A DNA stretch of 64,000 nucleotides from JACPNO01 sp963825405 (GCA_963825405.1 CAWGTB010000012.1:168530-232529), one strand, 5' to 3'; positions 52,167 through 60,467 are shown, numbered from the stretch's first letter. Numbers and translations are program-made. Notes: generated from the sequence alone by a model not told the origin.

Positions 52167-53167
52167 AGCAGGCCCGCCGTTTCGTCAAATCCCAGCAGCA
52201 AGTTCATGTTCTGGACGGCCTGACCTGCTGCGCCTTTTACCAGGTTGTCGATCGCGCTTACTACGACGCGCGCGGCCGGTTGCGGCATCCAGAGTTACGC
52301 CGATGTCGCAGAAATTGGTGTGAGCGACGGCGCGCAGATCGGGCACGCGGCCGGCATCGTAGACCGCGCACAAAGGGCTCGCTGGCGTAGCGCTTGCGGT
52401 AAATGGCGGCTATGTCTTCGGCGGTGGTACCGCTGGTCGCGCGGAAATAAATGGTTTCGAGAATCCCGCGGTGGATTGGCAGCAATTGCGCGGTGAAACT
52501 CAGCTCCGCGGCTTCGAGGCCGGAGACTTGCAAAATCTCGGGAACGTGCCGGTGGGTGAGCAGCGCGTAGGCAGAAAAATTTTCGGTGACTTCGCAGAAA
52601 CTGGTTTTGAGCGATGGCTTGCGGCCCGCGCCGCTCACGCCGCTTTTGGCGTCGCACACGATGCCGGCTTCGCGGCGAATGACATTCGCGTCGAGCAGCG
52701 GCCGGATGGCGAGATTGGCGGCCGTGGGATAGCAGCCGGGATTGGCGACCAGGCGCGCGCCAGGAATGCGCTCGCGGCAGAATTCCGGCAGGCCGTAGGT
52801 GGCTTCGGCCAGCAGCGCCGGCTGAGTGTGCGGGTGGCCATACCAGGCGAGATAGCGCTCCGGCGTGCGCAGACGAAACGCTCCGCTGAGATCGATGACG
52901 CGCGCGCCGGCGTCCAGCATGGCCGGAGCCAGATCCATCGAAACTTCATGCGGCGTGGCGAGGAATACGATGTCGATTTTCTCGGCACGGACGGCTTCGG
53001 GCGTCGCAGGAATCGCCGCTAGCCCGGAAGGGAAGCCGGAAGCAGTCGGCAACGTCGGCGCGGTGCTCCATGAGTACCGGTTCGACCTGCGGATGGCGGC
53101 GCAGAATCCGCACAAGCTCCGCCCCACTGTATCCCCGATAGCCAATGATGCCGACACGCTGCGCCAT
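52163..53167 (-). CDS. argC: N-acetyl-gamma-glutamyl-phosphate reductase ArgC, three frameshifts
   Basis: About 333 residues when repaired. NADP-binding GYRGYSGAELVRILRRHP at the start; catalytic cysteine in VANPGCYPTAA; LTHRHVPEI and SFTAQLLPIHRGI follow; the tail ends VVVSAIDNLVKGAAGQAVQNMNLLLGF. Single extra bases near 53035, at 52364-52366 and near 52266 break the frame; the last two can be placed exactly because both sides are conserved. ATG start. An argC gene essential for arginine synthesis is unlikely to be dead in an otherwise intact operon, so error in the sequence is the likelier cause. Confidence 0.88.
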
Positions 53168-53200
53168 ATGATTAAATATTCAGATGTATGAATAAATATA

Positions 53201-53482
53201 CTATGGCTCGAGCGTAATCCGCAAGCGCGAGCCGGTGGCTTGCGCGTAACGCTCTAGCGTGCGGGTGGAGGGCTTGCTGCCCCCGCCCTCCAAGCGGGCA
53301 ATCACGGCCTGAGTTGTTTTCATCCGGCGCGCCACTTGTTGCTGGGTAAGGCCGGCGCGGGTGCGCGCCTCAATGAGGGCGGCTACGAGGGAGAACTCCT
53401 TCCCCAGCGCTTCATATTCGCGCCGGTATTTCGAGTCTTTCATCCATTTTTTGTGAAGATCATCCACACGGACTCGGCTCAT
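53201..53482 (-). CDS. XRE-type antitoxin (HigA-like)
   Basis: 93 residues. A helix-turn-helix lies in the C-terminal half (RTRAGLTQQQVARRMKTTQAVIARLEGGGSKPSTRTLERYAQATG). The ATG overlaps the stop of the toxin gene upstream (ATGA), toxin-first order, as in HigBA modules. It would neutralise the toxin and repress the promoter. Sits just upstream of argC on the same strand, 33 bp away. Confidence 0.85.
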   Translation of the reverse strand: MSRVRVDDLHKKWMKDSKYRREYEALGKEFSLVAALIEARTRAGLTQQQVARRMKTTQAVIARLEGGGSKPSTRTLERYAQATGSRLRITLEP

Positions 53483-53805
53483 TGGTCTACCTCCTTTGCC
53501 CGCTGCAGCGCCAAATCAATCTCCCGCCGCGGCGTCTTTTGAGTTTTCTTGACGAATACCCGGACCACGACCACACGCCGGCCTCTTGCTGTCACGTAAA
53601 TCGCCCGAGAATGTCCATCCTTGCTTTTCATCCGCATTTCCCACAACGGACCCTCAAGGTGCTTCACATACGGCTCACGCACCTGCTCCAGACCGTGGCT
53701 TTGGATCAGTTCCACAATCCGGCGAAAACGCGCTCTCATCTCGGCGGAAAGAGCTTCAAGTTCCTCGCGAACGCGGGCGTCCAGGACTTCAACGATCCAC
53801 GTCAT
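53479..53805 (-). CDS. HigB/Gp49-like toxin of the RelE superfamily
   Basis: 108 residues. Typical phage-derived Gp49/HigB sequence: WIVEVLDARVREELEALSAEMRARFRRIVELIQSHG, KHLEGPLWEMRMKSKDGHSRAIYVTARGRRVVVVRVFVKKTQKTP. Such toxins cleave mRNA on the ribosome. No RelE catalytic residues can be named with certainty. Its own promoter should lie in the 75 bp before the divergent secreted protein gene, where a TGCAATAT stretch is AT-richer than its surroundings. Confidence 0.85.
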   Translation of the reverse strand: MTWIVEVLDARVREELEALSAEMRARFRRIVELIQSHGLEQVREPYVKHLEGPLWEMRMKSKDGHSRAIYVTARGRRVVVVRVFVKKTQKTPRREIDLALQRAKEVDQ

Positions 53806-53879
53806 ACGGCTCAGTCACATTATCGCATTTTTGCAATATCAACGCCTGGGCTAAAATCGAGATCGAGGAGGGTGGCTGT

Positions 53880-54377
53880 CTGTCGGTAAAGACTACGATC
53901 CTTGGTGGACTGCTTCTCGTCGCGCTGTTGACGAACGGCACCGCCGAAGACATGCAAAGAGGAACGCTGAAAGTGAATGACCACTGGTCCGTTGCCCTCG
54001 ATGGAGGCAAAGTTGAGGGCATCGTCGTGCTGGACGGCGACGGAAGAGAACCACCCCAGCATCCGCGCGGCAAAGATTGGGATTTCTGGTTCGATGCGTC
54101 GTCGCTTGGCCTTTTCCTCAACCCTCAAAATCGAGCCATGTTCGCGACCGTAGGCACGAGCGAAGCGGGGAAGTCCGGCTGTCAGGCGGCGGCATACAAA
54201 CGCAATCGGCTTCGGATTGACAAGCTACCTGCGGGATCGCACATTTGCGTTCTCACATCTCATCTCAAGTATGCCGAGCTGACGATCGTGAACAGCGCGA
54301 AGGCGCCGCTGGAGTTCGCCTACACCTTGTGGGAGCCTAGTGCTCCGCCGCCGAGCGCGCCGCCAACTCCCCGATAA
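53880..54377 (+). CDS. Secreted protein of unknown function, possible CTG start
   Basis: 165 residues. Signal peptide KTTILGGLLLVALLTNGTAED; mature part with two or three beta-rich segments (KVNDHWSVALDGGKVEGIVVLDGDGREPPQHPRGKDWDFWF) and a Pro-rich tail. There is no in-frame ATG, GTG or TTG near the signal peptide; the only good ribosome site is GAGGAG at 53865-53870, nine bases before a CTG codon. Alternatively a base error hides a normal start. The last 41 bp overlap the convergent zinc-ribbon gene. No domain recognised. Confidence 0.55.
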   Translation: MSVKTTILGGLLLVALLTNGTAEDMQRGTLKVNDHWSVALDGGKVEGIVVLDGDGREPPQHPRGKDWDFWFDASSLGLFLNPQNRAMFATVGTSEAGKSGCQAAAYKRNRLRIDKLPAGSHICVLTSHLKYAELTIVNSAKAPLEFAYTLWEPSAPPPSAPPTPR

Positions 54378-54786
54378 TCGGCAGCGAGTACGTCTCTTCG
54401 TGGCTCGCTTTGATGATCATGAAGACGCAGACGAACAGAATGAGCGCTTGCAGCAGCTTGTCGACGCGAAGCATCGGTTCGTGGATCACGCGGAACATGG
54501 GCGTCAGCACCCACTCGACCAGCAACATGGCCACGAACAGGTACAGGCCCTGGAAGGCGTGGAAGCGCACGTTGCGGTCGTTGCGGAATTTGGTCGACGC
54601 GAGCACGATTACGGAGCCGATCCAGCCGATCCACGGGATATAGCAAAGAATAGCTGCGGTGCGCGGCGTAATGCCGCCCAGCGGGTCTGCCGGCGGCGGC
54701 GCCGTTCCGGGCTGGCGCGCGCCGCACTTGGCGCAAAACACGTGAGCGTTGTCCACCTGGTTTCCGCAACTGATGCAAAAGGGCAT
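54337..54786 (-). CDS. Zinc-ribbon plus DUF4870-like membrane protein
   Basis: 149 residues. An N-terminal zinc ribbon (FCISCGNQVDNAHVFCAKCGA, two CxxC pairs) is followed by about three TM helices (ILCYIPWIGWIGSVIVLAS, AFQGLYLFVAMLLVEWVL, LLQALILFVCVFMIIKAS) with FHAFQG, the DUF4870 signature. Function unknown. ATG start; 75 bp from the divergent metallo-beta-lactamase gene. Confidence 0.8.
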   Translation of the reverse strand: MPFCISCGNQVDNAHVFCAKCGARQPGTAPPPADPLGGITPRTAAILCYIPWIGWIGSVIVLASTKFRNDRNVRFHAFQGLYLFVAMLLVEWVLTPMFRVIHEPMLRVDKLLQALILFVCVFMIIKASHEETYSLPIIGELAARSAAEH

Positions 54787-54861
54787 CTATCACACAATAC
54801 GTTACGTCATGGGCGAATGTTCCGGCAAGCCCGTGACCCACAATATGATACGATTTCGACC

Positions 54862-55869
54862 ATGCGAGTTTCCCTGCTGGCCCTGCTTCTGGCGCTAGGC
54901 GCTCATGCGCTTGCCGCGAAAAACCTGGAAATCTACTTCGTCGATGTGGAGGGCGGGCAAGCCACGCTTTTCGTCGCGCCATCGGGACAATCCATGATGG
55001 TGGATACCGGATGGCCGGGCCTGAACAACCGCGATGCCGACCGCATCGCCGCCGTTGCCAAGCTGGCCGGGGTCAAGCAAATCGACTACCTCGTCGTCAC
55101 TCACTATCACGACGATCACGTGGGCGGCACGGCGCAGCTCAACGCTAAGCTGCCCATCAAGAATTTCGTGGATCACGGGGCTAGCGTCGAAAACGATGCC
55201 GCTGGCAAAAGGCTATACGAAAAATACCTCAAGGTCCGCGAGGGTGGCACGCATATCGAAGTGAAGCCGGGCGATAAGGTGCCGATCGCCGGGCTCGACG
55301 TGATTGTGCTCACTGCGGGCGGTGCGGCCATTCCCCTCGCGCTGGCGGGCGCCGGCCAACCGAATCCAGCGTGCGCCACGACCAAACCGATGGATAACGA
55401 TCCGACGGAAAACGCGCGCTCGGTGGGCACGCTGATCACTTACGGCAAGTTCCGCACCATCGATATGGGCGATCTCACGTGGAACAAGGAGATCGAGCTC
55501 ATGTGCCCGAACAACAAAGTGGGCACGGTGTCTATGGATATCGTTTCGCATCATGGCATGGATATTTCCAACTCGCCGGCCCTGGTGAATGCGCTTCATC
55601 CACAAGTGGCCATCATGGACAACGGGGCGCGCAAAGGCGGCTCGGTCGCGGCCTGGCAGACGCTTCACAAATCGCCGGGATTGGAAGACATCTGGCAACT
55701 GCACTTTGCCGTCGAGGGCGGCAAGGAGAATAATTCGCCCGACGCTATGATCGCCAACGTCGATGAAACCGGCAGCGCGCACTGGATCAAAGTAACGGCG
55801 ATGGCGGACGGCAGCTTCACTGTGGTCAACAGCCGCAACAAGTACACCAAGACGTACGCGGCGCGATAA
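54862..55869 (+). CDS. Secreted metallo-beta-lactamase fold protein
   Basis: 335 residues. Signal peptide MRVSLLALLLALGAHALAA; zinc-binding THYHDDHVGG (HxHxDH) around residue 82, DMGDLTW and SHHGMD further on. This arrangement resembles the ComEC/Rec2 C-terminal domain and related extracytoplasmic hydrolases. Its substrate is not obvious. TACGAT ends seven bases before the ATG and no ribosome site is visible. The frame is open far upstream, but that region is antisense to the zinc-ribbon gene. Confidence 0.88.
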   Translation: MRVSLLALLLALGAHALAAKNLEIYFVDVEGGQATLFVAPSGQSMMVDTGWPGLNNRDADRIAAVAKLAGVKQIDYLVVTHYHDDHVGGTAQLNAKLPIKNFVDHGASVENDAAGKRLYEKYLKVREGGTHIEVKPGDKVPIAGLDVIVLTAGGAAIPLALAGAGQPNPACATTKPMDNDPTENARSVGTLITYGKFRTIDMGDLTWNKEIELMCPNNKVGTVSMDIVSHHGMDISNSPALVNALHPQVAIMDNGARKGGSVAAWQTLHKSPGLEDIWQLHFAVEGGKENNSPDAMIANVDETGSAHWIKVTAMADGSFTVVNSRNKYTKTYAAR

Positions 55870-55891
55870 AAACACAAAGAGCGCGGGGAAT

Positions 55892-55905
55892 GGGGGGGGG
55901 GGGGG
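55892..55905 (+). repeat. 14-base homopolymeric G tract
   Basis: A run of 14 G between the metallo-beta-lactamase gene and tRNA-Ser. Such long G runs are frequent sequencing artefacts or joins, though they can also be genuine phase-variable tracts; there is no coding frame across it. Confidence 0.9.
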
Positions 55906-56072
55906 CTTCGCCGCGCTCGAGGTGTCTCCTCCGAAAATTTCTGTATCCAGGGACAGAATACCGGCTGAAGATTAGCTTCGCGTGACCGCTGGGTGAATGT
56001 TTCGTAACAGCCGAGGCCGACCGGCGGGGATATGCTAGGATTGCATGTAGAACGGCCAAAACTGCATCTCAC

Positions 56073-56165
<93 letters not shown>

Positions 56166-56200
56166 GTAACCTTTTCAGGCTCTACGCACAAGGGCTCTAC

Positions 56201-57493
56201 GGGCTCTACGCCAACAACGGGGGCAGCGGCCTGTTCCCGAAGCTGATTTCTAAGCACATAATACCTTGACTCGAAGCCGGTAGTTTTGGAAGTTGCGGAA
56301 GCCGTAGGCTTGGCGATTGATGACCTCCATTTTGTTGTGGAAACCCTCGGTGATGCCGTTGTTGCGGGTGAAGCGCCACATGGCGACGATCTCCTGGCGT
56401 CCAGGAGGAGAGCGTCTGGCCGAGTTGACCAGTTGAGCCAGGCCGGCCTGGCGCAACTGGTTCAGGGCACGCAGGAAGCGCGGGATCAAGACCTGGCATT
56501 GCTGGCGAGTGCGATGCTTCTTCAGCAGCAGGTAGCAGAGCCGCTGCTTGAACCGGTAGATGACTTCCAGGGCTGGGTATTCTGCCAGGTAGGCGGCCAG
56601 CCGGAGCAGCTGATCGGGGCGCAGATTGTGGCGGTGCCGTCGCATCAGGGACAGCAGTCCGCGATTCTTGGAGCCGACCGGATCGAGCTCACGCCAGCAG
56701 TTCAGGAAGTGATGATTGACGAGGCGGATCACGTGGAAGCGGTCGGCCACGATCAGCGCGTTGGGAAAGTGCGAGCCGGACCAACGCGCGGTAGCTGGTG
56801 GCCAGATCCATGCACACCACCCGCACCTCGGGTTTGCCTTCCAGCTTCTGAAAATAGGCCTCAGGGAGAGTTCCGAGCGCCCCAGCACCACGTCGTAGAC
56901 TCTGTGCCGGTGCAGGTCGCAGAGCGTGGTGGCGAACCCCTTCTTGCGAGTAAAAAAGTGTTCGTCAATGCCCAGCACCCGCGGACAGCGTGGCGAGTAC
57001 CACTCGGCCGAACTGCCGCTTTAAGTCCGTGCCGGAAGTAGCGCTCGACGGTGGCCGCGCCGATGCCTTCCGCCTCCCCAGGCGGCTGCGATTGATGCCG
57101 TCCAGATGCTGGCGGAAGATCATCTTCTGAAACGCTTCACTGGACCGCTGGCACGGCAGAATCCCAGGGAATCGCTCCCGGAAGTATCGCCCGCAACTCT
57201 GGCAGCGCCACTTCGAGGCTTCCAATTCGAGAACACAATGCCGCAGCCCCCAGTTTTCATCTCGCACGCGACGTTGATATCGGCCTTTGTTGCGCAGCCG
57301 TTCACTCCCACAGTGTGGGCATGTCCTCAGCCCCGTATGCCGAGCCGATATCGTCACCCCACCACTGCTGATCCGTAAATCGCTAATCTCATAGTCGGGC
57401 AGCCCTAACACCATCTGATTTGACCAAAACAATTCCTCCAAGAATGTTTTATCAAGTCAGGGATCGGCTGCCCCCATTTCTGATGAAGAGCCC
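56201..57493 (-). mobile_element. ISL3-family insertion sequence
   Basis: About 1.29 kb bounded by imperfect 27-bp inverted repeats: the left end reads GGGCTCTACGCCAACAACGG and the right end, reverse complemented, GGGCTCTTCATCAGAAATGG; both then continue GGGCAGC. ISL3 termini commonly start GGCTCTT. A transposase gene fills the interior. I could not find matching 8-bp target duplications beside these ends; the left flank carries two more copies of GGCTCTACG. It is inserted between tRNA-Ser and the downstream gene block. Confidence 0.8.
56250..57441 (-). pseudogene. ISL3-type transposase, several frameshifts
   Basis: N-terminus 57441-56965 has the ISL3 zinc ribbon (CPHCGSERLRNKGRY) and WGLRHCVLELEASKWRCQSCGR; C-terminal part from 56978 has GIDEHFFTRKKGF, then NALIVADRFHVIRLVN with catalytic Asp, and the end of the DDE domain (WRFTRNNGITEGFHNKMEVINRQAYGFRNFQNYRL). 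The frame changes several times between about 57076 and 56790 (for example GINRSRLGRR followed by scrambled sequence, and FPNALIVADRF after KANPRCGWC). Indels of this kind occur all over this window, so it could be an intact transposase misread or a genuinely decayed one. Confidence 0.78.
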
Positions 57494-57517
57494 GCTTGTC
57501 TTGCCTTCATGCGGCCG

Positions 57518-58159
57518 TCAGTTGCCTGGCTGCTGAGAACGCAGGGCGATAGCCACAACCACATCAGACGGTCCGGCGTACAGATTCCGATTGGATTTGG
57601 CAATTTGTTCAGGCGTCAAGGGAAGAGCATCACAAGACAACCGCGAAGGGCCGCCGCTTACCACAGCAACTTTTTCGCCGATAGGAATGATACAGAACGG
57701 CTTTCCCCAAGCATCCACCTTTACGTTGGCCTCCATTTGGAGAGGCTCACTTGTGCGGGGCGGGTGCGACCCGCCTTGACGAAGCACCACGTTACCCACC
57801 TGCTTGGCATTCCATGCGGTATCAAACATGTTGGCATACCGTTTGAACTTCTGAGGGTCCCTCTGGTACGCCTCAATCAGCCCCGGACCTTTGTTGGCAG
57901 CAGCGGAAGCAAACAACGCATCTAAGCCGACTTTGCCCTTGAGTTGTTCGGCTGGCACCACCTCCGCTTTTAAATGCTGCCCCTCGAAGATGGCCTCACC
58001 CATCGCGCCCTTAAATGCAATCTCAGCATTTGAGATTTGCTGACTTGTTCGCAGAAGGCGAGAATTGCGAGTGAAATCGTAGTAATGATATAGAGCGACT
58101 CCAACGACCAACGCGCCTAGCCCGCCAGCCGCGGAAATCAGAATCCTCTTTTTGCCCAT
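57518..58159 (-). CDS. Membrane-anchored protein resembling a pseudopilin-like fold
   Basis: 213 residues. An N-terminal TM (ILISAAGGLGALVVGVALYHYY) is followed by a periplasmic part. The segment AWGKPFCIIPIGEKVAVVSGGPSRLSC resembles the C-terminal loop of type II pseudopilins (DPWGxPY...), but there is no prepilin peptidase motif at the N-terminus. I do not recognise a clear family. 69 bp separate it from the upstream 147-aa membrane protein gene on the same strand. Confidence 0.65.
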   Translation of the reverse strand: MGKKRILISAAGGLGALVVGVALYHYYDFTRNSRLLRTSQQISNAEIAFKGAMGEAIFEGQHLKAEVVPAEQLKGKVGLDALFASAAANKGPGLIEAYQRDPQKFKRYANMFDTAWNAKQVGNVVLRQGGSHPPRTSEPLQMEANVKVDAWGKPFCIIPIGEKVAVVSGGPSRLSCDALPLTPEQIAKSNRNLYAGPSDVVVAIALRSQQPGN

Positions 58160-58228
58160 CGTGCTGATGTTATCCCAACTCTGAACTTTAACGGTCAGCG
58201 CGCGGTAGCGCGGTCTGGTTGATCCGTT

Positions 58229-58672
58229 CTATCCTTTTTTCCGCCGGTAACGCCGGATTGACCAGGCAGTCGCTAGGCCGCAAAGCGTCCCTGGCATCAT
58301 GAGAGCAGCGCTTACCAGGATTTCTAACGGGAAAAGGTTATGATCGACGTGGTTGGCCTGCGCGTCGCCGCGCACGCCTTCAGTTTGAAGGCGTCCGCTA
58401 CGCTGGAAGTAGGGCTCACCGGCCTTTTCGGCCACCTGCTCGCGCGTGTCGCCCACTCGGATCGAAAGCAACGACTGGGTGGATGCGGGATGCGGCCCGG
58501 CCAGCCGCGCCAGCCGCCCTTGCAGGCGCGGCGCCAGTGCCGAATGGGCTGCAAAGAGCAGCACGGGCGCGAACGCCAGCAGATAAACCCAGAAGCCGCG
58601 CCGCGCGAAAAACGTCTTCCCCAGCTCCAAACGCATCACCGCGAGAATTTGCGCCCGCCACGGTTTTTTCAT
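58229..58672 (-). CDS. Small membrane protein with ABC-2-permease-like start and OmlA-like middle
   Basis: 147 residues. An opening KPWRAQILAVMRLELGKTFFARRGFWVYLLAFAPVLLFAAH resembles the start of ABC-2 permeases; the middle IRVGDTREQVAEKAGEPYFQRSG looks like the SmpA/OmlA beta-loop; a second TM (ILVSAALMMPGTLCGLATAW) ends the protein. Full-length relatives of the permease type are far longer, so this is a short or truncated relative. ATG overlaps the ATPase stop (ATGA), so it belongs to the ABC transporter operon. Confidence 0.7.
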   Translation of the reverse strand: MKKPWRAQILAVMRLELGKTFFARRGFWVYLLAFAPVLLFAAHSALAPRLQGRLARLAGPHPASTQSLLSIRVGDTREQVAEKAGEPYFQRSGRLQTEGVRGDAQANHVDHNLFPLEILVSAALMMPGTLCGLATAWSIRRYRRKKG

Positions 58673-59610
58673 GTCACGCCCTCCTCGCTGCCGATCAGGT
58701 ATTCATAGACGGAATTCACATTGTCGTCCGCCGGCGCGACGCCTTCGATGCGAATCCCGCCGAGCGCGAGCTGGTTCAGCATGCGATAAAACCGGTCCGC
58801 ATCGCGCGTCTTCACCAGCAGACCGCTGCCGTCCGCGAGCAACTGGGCTTCGACGACGTGGTCCTGCTCAAAAACTTTGGACGCCATCGCGTTCGGCTGA
58901 TCGCAACGAATCAGGATCTGCATTGGTCGCTCGCGAATTTCGCTGCGGACGCCGCTGATCTGGCCTTCGGCAACGATGTAGCCGCCGTTCAGCAAAATGA
59001 CCTGGTCCGAGATCATATCCACTTCGTGGAGGATATGGCTGGAAACGATGACATGGCGGCCCTCGGCGGCGAATTGCCGGAACAACCCGATCGTCTCCGC
59101 GCGAACCAGCGGGTCGAGTCCATTCAGCGGTTCATCCAGCACGAGCACGCGCGGGTCGTGCGCGATCGCCTGCGCCAGCCGGATGCGCTGTCGCATGCCC
59201 TTGCTGTACCCGGCGACTTTGCGCCCGGCGGCGTCACCAAGGCGAACGCGGCCGATGGCTTTCGTCGCGAGGCTTTCGCATTCCGCGGCCGAATAGCCGA
59301 ACAAGCGCAGGAAGAGGTAGATGAACTGAAATCCAGTCAAGCCCTTGGGAAATGAATCGAATTGGCTCGCGTAGCCGACCAGGCGAAAAAGTCTTTCGGG
59401 ATCGGAAGGTTCTATCCCAAGCACCCGGATCGAACCGCGACTTGGCCGCACGAGTCCCGTCATCAGGTTCATCAGCGTGGTCTTCCCTGCGCCATTGGGG
59501 CCCACGAGGCTCGTGATCCCCGGCGGAATCGAGAGGGTGACGCGGTTGACGCCGAGCACCTCGCCGTAAAAGCGTGACACGTTTTCGAAATGAATCCGGT
59601 CGTCGTTCAC
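58669..59610 (-). CDS. ABC transporter ATPase (ABC-2 type)
   Basis: 313 residues. Walker A GPNGAGKTT, Q-loop YASQFDSFPKGL, signature YSKGMRQR, Walker B VLVLDEPLNG, and switch SSH are intact. The C-terminal 90 residues (IREPMQILIRCDQPNAMASKVFEQ-like, then RMLNQLALGG) are a typical extension. GTG start overlaps the permease stop (GTGA) and has GAGGTGG upstream. It powers the transporter with the adjacent permease, or pairs with the second ATPase. Confidence 0.93.
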   Translation of the reverse strand: MNDDRIHFENVSRFYGEVLGVNRVTLSIPPGITSLVGPNGAGKTTLMNLMTGLVRPSRGSIRVLGIEPSDPERLFRLVGYASQFDSFPKGLTGFQFIYLFLRLFGYSAAECESLATKAIGRVRLGDAAGRKVAGYSKGMRQRIRLAQAIAHDPRVLVLDEPLNGLDPLVRAETIGLFRQFAAEGRHVIVSSHILHEVDMISDQVILLNGGYIVAEGQISGVRSEIRERPMQILIRCDQPNAMASKVFEQDHVVEAQLLADGSGLLVKTRDADRFYRMLNQLALGGIRIEGVAPADDNVNSVYEYLIGSEEGVT

Positions 59611-60467
59611 TTGACCACCTCGAACGGGCGAATGCGCCTGGCGAGCAGCCACACGCAGACGACACACGTCAGGCCAATGACCGCCCAGGCTTGGCCCGAC
59701 GAAAGCTCGGCGCCCCAATCATACCGGAAAAGGCTCCCCCAAATGGTGTAGATGACCTGATTCAAGCTGATTAACCCGCCATAGTGTGTGCGCATGACGT
59801 TGTTGATGGCCGCGCCAAAACCGGCGCCGGCAAAGAATACACCCAATACCAACGCGCCCGCGGCGATTTTCCACTTCACCCAGGCCGAGAGCGCCAGGCC
59901 AATCAGCGAAAGCAGGATGATCCAGATGAACATGGCCAGGAGGATCGCTCCGCCCAGCCAAAGATTTGCTTTCATCCAGTCCCATCCGGCCAGGCTCCCT
60001 TCCGTTCCGTAAAGCACCAGGCCCGGAATCCAGGTAATGAGCGACAGCAGAAACACCAGCAGCGTCATTTTGCCCGCCGCATACTCAGTCCGCGAAAAAG
60101 GCCGGCTGAAATACAGCGGCAGCGCCCCGTTGGCGAGATCGGGCGAGATCAGGCCCGGTCCCACCAGGGCCGTAAGGAGATAAGCGAAGGTGCCTTGTAC
60201 CTTGCAAAAAGTATAAAAGAATTTCCCGTCTATCGGCGGCAGTTTGGCATTGCCAAGGCTGAGCAGTCCCAGCAGCGCCGGATTGTGCGAGAAATAAATA
60301 AATGCCAGGCAGGCGATGGGGTAAAAAAGGCATACGCTGATAAATAGCACCAGGAACTTCGACTGAAAAAGCCGCCCGTAGCTGTAGCGCGTCAATATCA
60401 GAAAGCGCGACCACGGAATCGTCCGTGGACCCGAGTAAGTCGTGTAAGTGCGCTTATATACCGCCAT
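59607..60467 (-). CDS. ABC-2 type transporter permease
   Basis: 286 residues with about six TM helices (FLVLFISVCLFYPIACLAFIYF, TFAYLLTALVGPGLIS, GGAILLAMFIWIILLSLIGLAL, GALVLGVFFAGAGFGA, WAVIGLTCVVCVWLLA) and the domain-typical YFSRPFSRTEYAAGKM and NVMRTHYGGLI. Exports an unknown substrate. Its start lies within the end of the preceding ATPase gene (14-bp overlap). Confidence 0.9.
   Translation of the reverse strand: MAVYKRTYTTYSGPRTIPWSRFLILTRYSYGRLFQSKFLVLFISVCLFYPIACLAFIYFSHNPALLGLLSLGNAKLPPIDGKFFYTFCKVQGTFAYLLTALVGPGLISPDLANGALPLYFSRPFSRTEYAAGKMTLLVFLLSLITWIPGLVLYGTEGSLAGWDWMKANLWLGGAILLAMFIWIILLSLIGLALSAWVKWKIAAGALVLGVFFAGAGFGAAINNVMRTHYGGLISLNQVIYTIWGSLFRYDWGAELSSGQAWAVIGLTCVVCVWLLARRIRPFEVVK

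Noticed and set aside
54340..55869. 509-residue frame that would extend the metallo-beta-lactamase protein upstream
   Set aside because: The extra N-terminal part is antisense to the zinc-ribbon gene; a signal peptide begins at 54862.
56193..57501. 8-bp target-site duplication of the ISL3 element
   Set aside because: Flanking octamers on the two sides do not match under any end I tried.
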